A program made the position numbers and the translations under genes. A stretch of DNA of 64,000 nt from Betaproteobacteria bacterium (GTDB taxonomy: Bacteria > Pseudomonadota > Gammaproteobacteria > Burkholderiales > Burkholderiaceae_F), in the NCBI GenBank assembly GCA_016861185.1, contig BOKW01000004.1:310001-374000 (forward strand), in the 5' to 3' direction. Within the stretch, counting starts at the first letter, position 1, and every line of letters begins with the position of its first letter. Of this stretch, positions 48,752 to 64,000 are shown in pieces. Below the pieces are notes generated by a model. That model saw only the letters and a program-made list of their open reading frames with translations, had not been told where the DNA came from and did not search any database.

Positions 48752-49813
48752 ATGAAACCCGCCACCCGTCCTCCGTTGCGGTCCGTGCGCCTGCTCGACC
48801 AACTGCGCGAGCGGATCCGCTATTGCCACTACAGCTTACGAACCGAGCAGAGCTATGTCCACTGGGTGCGCCGGTTCATCCGTCACCATGGCCTGCGGCA
48901 CCCGCGCGAGATGGGGGCAGCCGAAGTCGAAGCCTTCCTGCGTCACCTTGCCGGCGCGCGCAGCGTGTCGCCGTCCACGCACAAACAGGCGCTGTGCGCG
49001 ATTCTGTTCCTGTATCGGGAGGTGCTCGGCGTCGAACTTCCCTGGATGCACGAACTCGTCCGGCCCAAGGCGCGCGTGCGGGTTCCTGTCGTGCTGTCGC
49101 GCGACGAAGTGGCCCGCCTGCTGTCGCGCGTTCCGGCGGAGTTCGCGCTGTTCGCGCAACTGCTTTACGGGAGCGGCTTGCGGCTGCTCGAATGCCTGCG
49201 CCTGCGCATCAAGGATCTCGACTTCGACCGCGGTGTGCTCGTCGTGCGCGAGGGCAAGGGCGGCAAGGATCGCGTCGTCATGCTGCCGGCAAGCCTGCGC
49301 CCGGCCCTCAGGGAACAGGTAGCGCGCGCCCGCGCGGTGTGGGCGCGCGACCGCGCCGCGGATCGTCCCGGCGTTGCGCTGCCGGACGCGCTGGCCCGCA
49401 AGTACCCGAATGCCGGCAAGACCTGGGGTTGGTTCTGGCTTTGGCCCTCGCGTGAGGAATCGACCGATCCGCGCACGGGAACGCGCCGCCGCCATCATCA
49501 GCACGAGGATCGCCTCGGCCGCGTGATTCCGCAGGCTGCCGCCGCGGCCGGGATCGCCAAGCGCGTCACCGCCCACACGCTGCGCCATTCGTTCGCCACG
49601 CACCTGCTCGAGAGCGGCGTCGACATCCGGCGCGTACAGGAACTGCTCGGCCACAGCGACGTGTCGACCACGATGATCTACACGCACGTGTTGCGCTCGG
49701 CCGCTTGCGGCCTGCCGAGCCCGCTGGACGCATTGCCGCGCGAACAGCCCGCGCCCGCCGCGCCCCGCGCCGAACAGCTGTGCGCCCCATACCGCCCCGC
49801 GTTGCTGAACTGA
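48752..49813 (+). CDS. intI: Integron integrase
   Basis: Protein of 353 aa. ATG 48752 gives the family-typical start [20 protein letters not shown]. Tyrosine-recombinase residues: Arg in [12 protein letters not shown], His-x-x-Arg in [15 protein letters not shown], His in [16 protein letters not shown] with the nucleophile Tyr. The IntI-specific insert is present ([20 protein letters not shown] ... RHH). No frameshifts, so it should be active in cassette excision and capture at attC/attI. It is divergent from the array, as usual. Confidence 0.96.
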   Translation: MKPATRPPLRSVRLLDQLRERIRYCHYSLRTEQSYVHWVRRFIRHHGLRHPREMGAAEVEAFLRHLAGARSVSPSTHKQALCAILFLYREVLGVELPWMHELVRPKARVRVPVVLSRDEVARLLSRVPAEFALFAQLLYGSGLRLLECLRLRIKDLDFDRGVLVVREGKGGKDRVVMLPASLRPALREQVARARAVWARDRAADRPGVALPDALARKYPNAGKTWGWFWLWPSREESTDPRTGTRRRHHQHEDRLGRVIPQAAAAAGIAKRVTAHTLRHSFATHLLESGVDIRRVQELLGHSDVSTTMIYTHVLRSAACGLPSPLDALPREQPAPAAPRAEQLCAPYRPALLN

Positions 49814-49899
49814 GCGCCCGGCTGGCGCGGGCCTAAACTGTGCGGTTCGACGCGCCGCCTTCCGCGGCCGCGCACTTCTCCCGATCGAGCAGCAGCACG

Positions 49900-56058
<6,159 letters not shown>

Positions 56059-56065
56059 TCGCGAG

Positions 56066-56410
56066 ATGTACGAGAACCGCTCGCATCCTCCGCTCGGACG
56101 CCGGCGCTTCGTCGGGCGCATGCTGCGTCACGCGGCGGCCGCGCTTGCGCTGATCCTGGTCTCGCTGGCCGCAGGCATGGCGGGCTATGCGCACTTCGAG
56201 CGGCTCGCGTGGCGCGACGCGTTCCTGAACGCCGCGATGCTGCTGGGCGGAATGGGCCCGGTCGATGCGCCGCGAACCGACGCGGGCAAGGTATTCGCGG
56301 GGCTCTACGCGCTCTACGCGGGGCTGGTGTTCCTGGCTGCCGCAGGCGTGCTCTTCGTGCCGATCGTGCACCGCCTGCTGCACAGGTTCCACTGGAGCGA
56401 GGATCGATAG
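56066..56410 (+). CDS. Small two-helix membrane protein, conserved hypothetical
   Basis: Protein of 114 aa. Two hydrophobic helices (LRHAAAALALILVSLAAGMA; LYALYAGLVFLAAAGVLFVP) flank a loop with AAMLLGGMGPVDAPRTDAGK, a pattern I know from conserved hypothetical proteins of betaproteobacteria, with a resemblance to ion-channel pore loops. Starts 7 bases after uvrA. Function unknown. Confidence 0.7.
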   Translation: MYENRSHPPLGRRRFVGRMLRHAAAALALILVSLAAGMAGYAHFERLAWRDAFLNAAMLLGGMGPVDAPRTDAGKVFAGLYALYAGLVFLAAAGVLFVPIVHRLLHRFHWSEDR

Positions 56411-56419
56411 GCCTCGCGC

Positions 56420-57076
56420 TCAGGCCTTCCTGAACGTGCCCAGCTTGATGCCCTCGCGCGCCACCACGGCGGCGACCGCCGGGTGCGCGGCGACGCGATC
56501 GACGTAGGCCTTGTACACGGGCAGCGAATCGGGGTCGATGCCCGCGAAACCGCCCCAGCGCAGCAGCGTGAGCGCGTACGCGTCGTGGAACGACAGGCGC
56601 TCTCCGAACCAGTACGGACTGGCCGACGCGATCCAGCCCTGGATGCGCTCGAGCTGCGTGCGATACAGCGCCGCGTTGAAGCGCTTGAGCTCGGCCTGCG
56701 TCGCCTCGCCGTCGCAGAACCGATCGGGCATGAACACGTGCGTGAAGGTCGGGTGCACGGTGTTGTTCATCCACAGGAACTGCGACATCGCCTGCGCCCG
56801 CGCCCAGGACTCGGCGGGCAGCAGCCCCACCTGCGGAAAGCGCCGGTCGAGGTAGTCGCAGATCGCGACGATCTGCGACAGCGGCTTGCCGTCGACGACC
56901 AGCGTCGGCACCTGCGCGTTCGGGTTGATCGCCAGGTACTCGGGCGTGCGCTGCTCGCCCTTGTGAAGCCTGACCATGCGGGCAGTGAAGTCTTCGCCCG
57001 TGGCCGCCCTGATCGCCTCGAGCGCGACGTGCGGCACGAACGAGCAGGCCCCGGGACCGTAGTGCAGTTCGAGCAT
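56420..57076 (-). CDS. Glutathione S-transferase
   Basis: Protein of 218 aa from ATG 57076 (GGGGAG upstream). Thioredoxin-like N-domain (LHYGPGACSFVPHVALEA; VPTLVVDGKPLSQIVAICDY with the cis-Pro and Ser of the glutathione site) and helical C-domain (YWFGERLSFHDAYALTLLRW). Beta-class-like N-terminus with Cys in GACSF. Divergent from the hcr operon. Confidence 0.92.
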   Translation of the reverse strand: MLELHYGPGACSFVPHVALEAIRAATGEDFTARMVRLHKGEQRTPEYLAINPNAQVPTLVVDGKPLSQIVAICDYLDRRFPQVGLLPAESWARAQAMSQFLWMNNTVHPTFTHVFMPDRFCDGEATQAELKRFNAALYRTQLERIQGWIASASPYWFGERLSFHDAYALTLLRWGGFAGIDPDSLPVYKAYVDRVAAHPAVAAVVAREGIKLGTFRKA

Positions 57077-57157
57077 CGGTTTCAACTCCCCTGTCGGATC
57101 GATCGGACCGGTCGAGTATACGGGTGCGCGCCCGTGTCGGCAGGCGGCGCGATCGTC

Positions 57158-57171
57158 TTGATTCAGGTCAA
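57158..57171 (+). promoter_or_regulatory. FNR-like box upstream of hcrC
   Basis: TTGATTCAGGTCAA matches TTGAT-N4-ATCAA at 9 of 10 positions. Its centre at 57164.5 would put a class II start near 57206, just after the -10-like CAGAAT (57195-57200). Confidence 0.6.
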
Positions 57172-57199
57172 GGGCGGGGACGGCCGCTCGGGTCCAGAA

Positions 57200-57216
57200 T
57201 GTTGACCAGGTCAACA
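57200..57216. promoter_or_regulatory. Perfect palindrome, probable MarR-type operator
   Basis: TGTTGACCAGGTCAACA: two 8-base arms around one base. It would cover the transcription start predicted from the FNR-like box. The MarR-type regulator at the end of this operon is the natural candidate to bind it and repress until a substrate CoA ester appears. Confidence 0.65.
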
Positions 57217-57281
57217 ATTATCGTGGCGACCCGGCCAGCGTGGCCGCCTCGACACCGCGACAGATCAGCAGGAGGCAGTCA

Positions 57282-57829
<548 letters not shown>

Positions 57830-57833
<4 letters not shown>

Positions 57834-60148
57834 GCATCGCTCAACTGGAGAAGGCCCGCGTGGGCCCGGTGGGCGTGCGCACGCCGCTGATCGACGGCGT
57901 CGACAAGGTCACCGGCAAGGCGAAGTACACCGCCGACCTGGCCGCCGCCGGCGCGCTGTGCGGCCGCATCCTGCGCTCGACCGTGCCGCACGCACGCATC
58001 GTCTCGATCGACACCTCCGCGGCCGAAGCGCTGCCGGGCGTGGTCGCGGTGTGCACCGGCGACGATTGCAGGGTGCCGTTCGGCGTGCTGCCGATCGCCG
58101 AGAACGAGTATCCGCTGGCACGCGAGAAAGTGCGCTATCGCGGCGACCCGGTCGCCGCGGTGGCCGCGGTCGACGAGGCCACTGCGGCGCGCGCGCTGAA
58201 GCTGATCCGCGTGCACTACGAGAAGCTGCCGGCCTATTTCAGCGCGCGCAAGGCGATGAAGCCGGGCGCCGAGCCGATCCACGCCGAGAAGCCCAACAAC
58301 GTGCTGCGTGAAGTGCACGCCGAGTTCGGCGACACCGAAGCCGGTTTCGCAGCGGCCGATCTGGTGCGCGAGAAGAGCTACCGCTTCGCCGAGGTCTGCC
58401 ACGCGCAGATGGAGCCGAACGCGACGCTGGCCGAATACGACCCCGAGCGCGGCCACCTCACGCTGCACACCACCACCCAGGTGCCCTACTACGTGCTGCT
58501 GAAAGTGGCGCAGTGCCTGGAGATGGAGCAGGCGCACATCCGCGTGGTCAAGCCGTTCCTGGGCGGCGGCTTCGGGCAGCGCACCGAGGCGCTGCACTTC
58601 GAGATCATCGCCGCGCTGCTCGCGCGCAAGGCCGGCGGCACGGTGCGCCTGCTGCAGACGCGCGAAGAGACCTTCATCGCGCACCGCGGACGGCCCGACA
58701 CGCAAATCACGATCAAGCTGGGCATGACCCGCGAGGGCAAGCTCACCGCCTGTCACCTGCAGGCGACGCAGGAAGGCGGCGCGTACGCCGGCTACGGCAT
58801 CATCACGATCCTCTACACCGGAGCGCTGCTGCACGGCATCTACGAGATTCCGGCGATCAAGCACGACGCCTGGCGCGTCTACACCAACAACCCGCCGTGC
58901 GGCGCGCAGCGCGGACACGGCACGGTGGATGCGCGCGCCGCCTTCGAGGCGCTGATGAACGAGATGGCCGACGAACTCGGCCTCGACCACTTCGCGGTGC
59001 GCCGCATCAACCTGCTGCCCGGCGTGCCCTACGTCACCGCCTACGCGCAGCGCGTGATGAGCTACGGCCTGCCCGAATGCCTGGACAAGGTCATGAAGGC
59101 CTCGGGCTGGGCCGAGCGGCGCGGCAGGATGCCTAGGGGGCGCGGGCTCGGCCTCGCCTGCTCGCACTTCGTTTCCGGTACCAGCACGCCCAAGCACTGG
59201 ACCGGCGAGCCTCACGCGGTGGTCAACCTGCGGCTCGACTTCGACGGCGGCATCACGGTGCTGACCGGCGCGGCCGACATCGGCCAGGGCTCGAACACGA
59301 TGGCCGCGCAGATGGTGGCCGAGGTCATGGGCGTCGACTGGTCGCGGCTGCGCGTGGTGTCGGCCGACAGCGCGCTCACCCCCAAGGACAACGGCAGCTA
59401 TTCGTCGCGGGTCACCTTCATGGTCGGCAACGCCGCGATCGATGCGGCCAGGCAACTCAGGCGCATTCTCGTCGAAGCGGCGGCGCGCAAGCTCGAGGCG
59501 AGCGCCGACGACGTGGAGTGCGAAGGCGAGGCCTTCCGCATCGCCGGAACCGATCGCGCGATTCCGTTTCGCGAAGCCGTGCGGGCGGCATTGGTCGACA
59601 CCGGGCCGATCACGGTCAAGGGCACTTTCACCTGCCCTCCCGAGTTCATGGGCAGCAAGCAGATCCGCGCGAGCGCGATCGGCGCCACCATGGGCTTTTG
59701 CTACGCCGCACAGGTGGTCGAATGCTCGGTCGACGAAGTCACCGGCAAGGTGACTGCCGAGAAAGTCTGGGTGGCGGTCGACGTCGGGCGTGCGCTCAAT
59801 CCGCTGGCGGTCGAGGGACAGATCCAGGGCGGGGTGTGGATGGGCATGGGCCAGGCACTCTCGGAGCAGACCCGCTTCGACGAGGGCCGCATGATGCACG
59901 GCAACCTGCTCGATTACCGCGTGCCGACGATGGTCGAGAGCCCCGACATCGAGGTGTTCATCGTCGAGAGCATCGATCCCAACGGGCCGTTCGGCGCCAA
60001 GGAGGCGAGCGAAGGCATGCTGGCCGGTTTCCTGCCGGCGGTGATGGACGCGGTGCACGAAGCCACCGGGGTGCGTGCCTACAGCCTGCCGCTCAGCCCG
60101 GAGTGCATGGGCGAACTGCTCGACGCGCGCGACGGAGTGCAGTCATGA
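57830..60148 (+). CDS. hcrA: 4-Hydroxybenzoyl-CoA reductase, molybdopterin alpha subunit
   Basis: Protein of 772 aa. Xanthine-oxidase-family large subunit: N-terminal a/b hammerhead ([14 protein letters not shown]), Mo-cofactor loops [14 protein letters not shown] and [19 protein letters not shown], and a C-terminal catalytic Glu in [12 protein letters not shown]. The enzyme removes the phenolic OH of 4-hydroxybenzoyl-CoA to give benzoyl-CoA in anaerobic aromatic breakdown. Assignment rests largely on the partner hcrB. ATGA overlaps at both ends. Confidence 0.85.
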
Positions 60149-61128
60149 ACCTGATGCCCGAATTCCGCCTGCACCGCCCGCAGACGCTCGAAGAGGCGGT
60201 GCGGCTCAAGACCGGGCTGCCCGGGGCACGCTTCGTGGGAGGCGGCACCGATCTCCTGGTCAACCTGCGCCGCGGCCTGGGCGAGCCGAGCGACCTGATC
60301 GACCTGGGCGCGGTGACCGAACTCGGCGCAGTGCGCCACGTCGAAGGCGCGCTGTGGCTGGGCGCCGGCGTGACGCTGGCCGAGCTGGCGCAGCACCCCG
60401 AGATCGTCGACGCCTATCCGGCCGTGGCGCAGGCCGCCCGGGCCGTGGCAGGTCCCACCCATCGTGCCGCGGCGACGCTGGGCGGCAACCTGTGCCAGGA
60501 CACCCGCTGCATCTTCTACAACCAGAGCGACTGGTGGCGCGAGGGCAACGGCTTCTGCCTCAAGTACAAGGGCGACAAGTGCCACGTGGTGGTCAAGAGT
60601 GATCGCTGCTACGCCACTTACCACGGCGACCTCGCCCCGGCGCTGATGGTGCTCGATGCCGAGGCGGTGATCGCCGGCACGCAGAGCGCGCGGCGCATCG
60701 CGCTGTCGGAGCTGTACCGTGAAGACGGTGCCGCATACCTGACGCTGGGCGCCGGCGAAGCGCTGGCCGCGGTGGTGCTGCCGCCGCCGGGCGGGCGCCG
60801 TGCGGCCTACGCCAAGGCGCGCGTGCGCGATGCGGTCGACTTCCCGCTGGCCGGCGTGGCGGCGGCACTCAGGCGCGAGGGCGACGTCATCGGCGAGCTC
60901 AGGGTGGCGATCAGCGGCACGAATTCGGCGCCGCTGATGGTTCCCACCGCGGAGCTTGCAGGCCGTCCATGGAACGACGAAGCCGCCGCGGCCCTTGCAC
61001 TCGCCCTGCGCAAGACAGCCAACCCGCTGCGCACCACGGTCACCGCGCCGAAGTACCGCCGGCGGGCGATCCAGGGCATGACGCGCAGGCTGGTCGACGG
61101 CCTGTGGAACGACGCGAGGGGCGGATGA
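60145..61128 (+). CDS. hcrB: 4-Hydroxybenzoyl-CoA reductase, FAD/[4Fe-4S] beta subunit
   Basis: Protein of 327 aa. FAD-binding motif [18 protein letters not shown] and [12 protein letters not shown]. The decisive feature is a loop with four Cys ([27 protein letters not shown]) that in Thauera HcrB carries an extra [4Fe-4S] cluster and is absent from ordinary xanthine dehydrogenase medium subunits. It inverts electron flow for the reductive reaction. Start overlaps the hcrA stop by ATGA. Confidence 0.9.
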   Translation: MNLMPEFRLHRPQTLEEAVRLKTGLPGARFVGGGTDLLVNLRRGLGEPSDLIDLGAVTELGAVRHVEGALWLGAGVTLAELAQHPEIVDAYPAVAQAARAVAGPTHRAAATLGGNLCQDTRCIFYNQSDWWREGNGFCLKYKGDKCHVVVKSDRCYATYHGDLAPALMVLDAEAVIAGTQSARRIALSELYREDGAAYLTLGAGEALAAVVLPPPGGRRAAYAKARVRDAVDFPLAGVAAALRREGDVIGELRVAISGTNSAPLMVPTAELAGRPWNDEAAAALALALRKTANPLRTTVTAPKYRRRAIQGMTRRLVDGLWNDARGG

Positions 61129-61664
61129 AGACGGCGGCCGACACGGCCGACGCACCGGCCGCGGCAACGCCGAGAGACCGCCAGGAACCGGGGGATCGCA
61201 ACGAACTCTCCTACGGCCTGCTGCCGCAGGTGCTCGGCTATCACCTGCGGCGCACCCAGGTGGCGATCTTCCGGCACTTCTCGCGAACCGTGGCGGCCGA
61301 GGAGAACATCACCCCCGGCCTGCTGGGCATGCTGCAGGTCATCGCCGCCAATCCGGGGCTCGCGCAGAGCCGGCTCGCCGAAGCGATGGAGGTCGATCGC
61401 TCGACGATCGTCAAGGTCGTCGACCAGCTCGAGGGACGCGGACTGATCGTGCGCGAGCCCTCGCCTCACGACAAGCGCAGCTACTGCCTGCGGCTCACCG
61501 GCGAGGGCACCGCGGCGCTGCGGCGTATGCTGGCGCTGATGCGCAGGCACGAAGACGAGTTCACGCAGGCCCTGTCGGACGAGGAGCGGCAGTTGCTGAT
61601 CCGCCTGCTCGAACGGCTGCACAGCCCGGCCGCGCCGTCACCGGATCGGCAAGCGCCGCGTTGA
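61125..61664 (+). CDS. MarR-family regulator of the hcr operon
   Basis: Protein of 179 aa, start overlapping the hcrB stop. Winged helix with LAEAMEVDRSTIVKVVDQLE and wing LIVREPSPHDKRSYCLRLT. An N-terminal Ala/Asp-rich tail of 25 residues is extra. Being the last gene of the operon it may control its own level through the palindrome at 57200; the ligand could be 4-hydroxybenzoyl-CoA or benzoyl-CoA. Confidence 0.88.
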   Translation: MKTAADTADAPAAATPRDRQEPGDRNELSYGLLPQVLGYHLRRTQVAIFRHFSRTVAAEENITPGLLGMLQVIAANPGLAQSRLAEAMEVDRSTIVKVVDQLEGRGLIVREPSPHDKRSYCLRLTGEGTAALRRMLALMRRHEDEFTQALSDEERQLLIRLLERLHSPAAPSPDRQAPR

Positions 61665-61675
61665 CCTGCATCAAG
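61662..61675 (+). promoter_or_regulatory. FNR-like box upstream of the ferritin-like gene
   Basis: TTGACCTGCATCAA matches TTGAT-N4-ATCAA at 9 of 10 positions and lies 74 bases before the ferritin-like start, partly over the MarR stop. No clear -10 at the ideal distance. Confidence 0.5.
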
Positions 61676-61748
61676 TGCGGATTGCGCCATGCGAGCCACC
61701 CTGACGGGTGGCTGGCACCCCGGAGACGGGCCGCAACAAGGAGACGTC

Positions 61749-62258
61749 ATGAGCTACACGCTGCCGGAATTCCTCGCCCACGCGGTGGCGCTCGAAACCG
61801 AGGCGGCCGAGCGCTACCTCGAGCTCGCCGACATGATGGAAGCGCACCGCAACGACGAGGTCGCCGCGCTGTTCCGCGACATGGTGCATTTCTCGCAGAT
61901 GCACCGCGACGAGATCAAGGCCAGGGTCGGCGACATCGTGCTGCCGAAGCTGAAGTCCTGGGAATACCGCTGGTCCAGTCCACCCGAGGTCGGCGGCGAG
62001 GAGGCCTTCGACTACCTGCTCGACCCGTGGCACGCGCTGCGCTACGCGCGCGAGAACGAGGTGCGCGCGATGGAGTACTACAGTTCGGTCGGCATGCAGT
62101 CCACCGACCCGGAAGTCAGGCGGCTGGCCTCCGAATTCGCCAGCGAGGAAGCCGACCACGTCGACGCGCTCGACAAGTGGCTCGCGCGCACGCAGCGTCC
62201 GTCGACGACCTGGGACGCGGACCCCGAGATCGAGCCGGTGCGCCAGCACCGGAGTTGA
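61749..62258 (+). CDS. Ferritin-like (rubrerythrin-type diiron) protein
   Basis: Protein of 169 aa, AAGGAG before ATG 61749. Four-helix bundle with two pairs of ligand motifs: ALETEAAERYLELAD and FRDMVHFSQMHRDE (Glu...His), then ENEVRAMEYYSSV and SEEADHVDAL (Glu...Glu-x-x-His). No rubredoxin domain. Such proteins protect against peroxide or oxygen in low-oxygen metabolism, which suits its place after the oxygen-sensitive hcr operon. Confidence 0.85.
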   Translation: MSYTLPEFLAHAVALETEAAERYLELADMMEAHRNDEVAALFRDMVHFSQMHRDEIKARVGDIVLPKLKSWEYRWSSPPEVGGEEAFDYLLDPWHALRYARENEVRAMEYYSSVGMQSTDPEVRRLASEFASEEADHVDALDKWLARTQRPSTTWDADPEIEPVRQHRS

Positions 62259-62332
62259 GACGACCGCGCTTCCGCTCCGACGTACCCCGGAGGTCCGCTT
62301 CGCCTGCGCTCGCTGCGCGCCAGAGCCGAACG

Positions 62333-63754
62333 ATGCACGCAACCGATCGCTCCCGCGCCGCGCCGGGCGAGCCGCCGCGCGCGCAACCCGAGGTCGTGGT
62401 GATCGGCGCCGGCCCCGCGGGACTGATGGCCGCCGAAGCCGCGAGCATGGCGGGCCTGGCCGTCGACGTCTTCGATGCGATGCCCTCGGCCGGCCGCAAG
62501 TTCCTGCTCGCCGGCCGCGGCGGTCTGAACCTCACGCACTCCGAGCCGCTCGACGCCTTCCTGTCGCGCTACGGCGAGCGTCGCGCGCAGCTCGAACCGC
62601 TGATCCGCGGCTTCGGACCCGCCGAGCTGCGCGACTGGGCACATGCGCTCGGCGTGCAGACCTTCATCGGATCGTCCGGACGCGTCTTTCCGGCGGAGAT
62701 GAAGGCCGCCCCGCTGCTGCGCCGCTGGCTGCACCGGCTGCGCGAAGCCGGCGTGCGCCTGCACATGCGCCATCGCTGGCTCGGCTGGGCCGCAGCAGCC
62801 GGCGAGGCCGCGTCGGGCAGCGACGCGCCGCGCGCGGCTCCGGCGCTCGCGATGCTCGGCCCGCAAGGCGAGTTCACGCTGCACGCGCAGGCAGTCGTGC
62901 TTGCGATGGGCGGCGCAAGCTGGGCGCGACTCGGCTCGGACGCCGCCTGGGTGCCGCTGCTCGAAGCGCGCGGCGTGCACATCAAGCGGCTGCGTCCGGC
63001 GAACTGCGGCTTCGACGTGGGCACGCCGCAGCAGCCCGGCTGGTCGGAGCACTTTCGCGAACGCTTTGCCGGCCGACCGCTGAAGTCGGTCGCCGCCAGC
63101 ATCGAGGGGGCAGCCAATGCACCCGCCCCGCGGCAGGGCGAATTCGTGGTCACCGACAGCGGCATCGAAGGCAGCCTCGTCTATGCGTTCTCCGCTGCGC
63201 TGCGCGACACGATCGAGGCGGCCGGTTCGGCCACGCTGCTGCTCGACCTCGCGCCCTCGCGTAGCCAGGCGCGGCTGGCGACCGAACTCGCGCGGCCACG
63301 CGGCGGGCGCACGCTGGCGAACCATCTGCGCGTGCGCGCCGGGCTCGAAGGCGTGAAGGCGGGACTGCTGCGCGAACTGCTGCCCGCGCAGGACTTCGCC
63401 GATCCCGAGCGGCTGGCGGCGGCGATCAAGGGGCTACCCCTGCGCCTGGTCGCGGCGCGCCCGATCGACGAGGCGATCAGCACTGCCGGCGGCGTGGCTT
63501 TCGAGTCGCTCGACGAGCATCTGATGCTGCGCGCCCTGCCCGGCGTGTTCTGCGCCGGCGAGATGCTCGACTGGGAGGCACCCACCGGCGGCTACCTGCT
63601 CACCGCCTGCTTCGCGACCGGCCGGGTCGCAGGCAGCGCGGCCGCGGCGTGGTGCCGCGGCCAGGCTCCGGTTCGCACGCCGAACGGCCCGGCATCGCGG
63701 CCGGGCGCAGTGCGCGCATTCGCGGCGTCCGGAAACGCCCGCACCGACGCGTGA
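62333..63754 (+). CDS. HI0933-family (TIGR03862-type) NAD(P)/FAD-dependent oxidoreductase
   Basis: Protein of 473 aa. FAD-binding VVVIGAGPAGLMAAEAASMA, then SAGRKFLLAGRGGLNLTHSE and the C-terminal EMLDWEAPTGGYLLTACFAT loop, which places it in the BaiN-like flavoprotein family. Function not settled; some members act as reductases on CoA-thioesters, others in tRNA or protein chemistry. The start is the ATG 62333; the longer open frame before it overlaps the ferritin-like gene. Confidence 0.85.
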   Translation: MHATDRSRAAPGEPPRAQPEVVVIGAGPAGLMAAEAASMAGLAVDVFDAMPSAGRKFLLAGRGGLNLTHSEPLDAFLSRYGERRAQLEPLIRGFGPAELRDWAHALGVQTFIGSSGRVFPAEMKAAPLLRRWLHRLREAGVRLHMRHRWLGWAAAAGEAASGSDAPRAAPALAMLGPQGEFTLHAQAVVLAMGGASWARLGSDAAWVPLLEARGVHIKRLRPANCGFDVGTPQQPGWSEHFRERFAGRPLKSVAASIEGAANAPAPRQGEFVVTDSGIEGSLVYAFSAALRDTIEAAGSATLLLDLAPSRSQARLATELARPRGGRTLANHLRVRAGLEGVKAGLLRELLPAQDFADPERLAAAIKGLPLRLVAARPIDEAISTAGGVAFESLDEHLMLRALPGVFCAGEMLDWEAPTGGYLLTACFATGRVAGSAAAAWCRGQAPVRTPNGPASRPGAVRAFAASGNARTDA

Positions 63755-63860
63755 GCAGCAGCACGGCACGGCGCGCAGGGGCTTGCGCCGCGCGCCCCGT
63801 TGCATTCATGCTTCGGTGTCGGCCCTCGGCCCCCGCCACGCTTTCCACGGGAGACTCCGC

Positions 63861-64000
63861 ATGCCCGCGCACCCGAGTGCGAACCTGCGAACGCTGGCTT
63901 TCGTCGGGCACTCCGGCGTGGGCAAGACCACGCTGGTCGAAGCGCTGCTCGCGGCGAGCGGCATGCTCACCGCTGCCGGCAGCGTCGAGCGCGGCAACAC
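63861..64000 (+). CDS. Elongation factor G-like GTPase, 3' partial
   Basis: The first 46 codons are in the window: ATG 63861 behind ACGGGAG, then RTLAFVGHSGVGKTTLVEAL, a P-loop with the EF-G-like continuation LLAASGMLTAAGSVERGN. EF-G proper has GHIDAGKTT; the GHSGVGKTT form is typical of the EF-G-like (FusA2-type) group. The rest lies beyond the window. Confidence 0.82.
   Translation, partial: MPAHPSANLRTLAFVGHSGVGKTTLVEALLAASGMLTAAGSVERGN

Larger units (their letters stand above)
36531..49813 (-). mobile_element. Sedentary chromosomal integron: intI, attI and a cassette array
   Basis: The integrase gene lies at the right end on the plus strand; some 14 cassettes run leftward on the minus strand, most as gene plus attC. 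Cassette junctions carry the core GTTRRRY or close variants. Gene order, tight packing, unrelated cargo and lower, variable GC in cassettes 2-5 are typical. Proximal attC sites are well formed; distal ones are degenerate and several genes are broken. Genes at 31443-36388 have the same strand and character and may be older, decayed cassettes, but without convincing attC sites. Confidence 0.92.

Noticed and set aside
48615..48760. Cassette promoter Pc in the attI region
   Set aside because: Only weak -35/-10 pairs such as TTCTTG-N17-TACAGT were found on the minus strand; not strong enough to annotate.

Overview
The window looks like a chromosome segment of a GC-rich (roughly 70%), aerobic-to-facultative betaproteobacterium, probably Burkholderiales or Rhodocyclales. 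Reasons: codon usage throughout, the tandem double UvrA, a Gcr-type membrane 'recombinase', a FadE-type acyl-CoA dehydrogenase, DUF502, and a Thauera-like 4-hydroxybenzoyl-CoA reductase operon. Species cannot be named from sequence alone.

Left part (1-31.3 kb), mostly housekeeping and stress genes: nfeD (5' cut)-slipin-universal stress protein; a bis-heme ferric-reductase-like flavoprotein with a small cytochrome c; an FNR-type regulator with all four cluster cysteines; a second Usp; fadE plus a small secreted protein on the minus strand; a Gcr-family membrane protein and a ferritin-like protein of the encapsulated-ferritin (EncFtn) family without an encapsulin gene; a patatin; an RCK-containing SLC13-type permease; two BCCT transporters and an MFS transporter; DUF502, azoR and a divergent LysR; two more Usps; a second patatin; and a regulatory cluster at 25.9-31.3 kb (rhodanese, three small anchored proteins, ECF sigma factor, Ser/Thr kinase with TPR-like sensor) with duplicated upstream blocks.

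Middle part (about 36.5-49.8 kb, with a decayed-looking extension to about 31.4 kb): a sedentary chromosomal integron. IntI is on the plus strand at 48752-49813 behind a LexA box; the cassettes run away from it on the minus strand, each gene followed by an attC site. Cargo includes two GNATs (one ArsN2-like), several unknown small proteins, one three-gene cassette with a HEPN-like motif, membrane proteins, a LysE exporter, a diheme cytochrome c, a YciI-like protein in antisense orientation, and VOC and CPBP genes each broken by one in-frame TGA. An IS1111-type IS110 element sits inside one attC.

Right part (49.9-64 kb): a tandem UvrA fusion (four ABC modules) carrying in-frame insertions of palindromic dispersed repeats; a small membrane protein; a glutathione S-transferase; the operon hcrC-hcrA-hcrB-marR for 4-hydroxybenzoyl-CoA reductase, preceded by an FNR-like box and a perfect MarR-type palindrome; a ferritin-like protein, also behind an FNR-like box; an HI0933-type flavoprotein; and the start of an elongation factor G-like gene. 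The FNR-type regulator, the two FNR-like boxes and the universal stress proteins together suggest adaptation to low oxygen.
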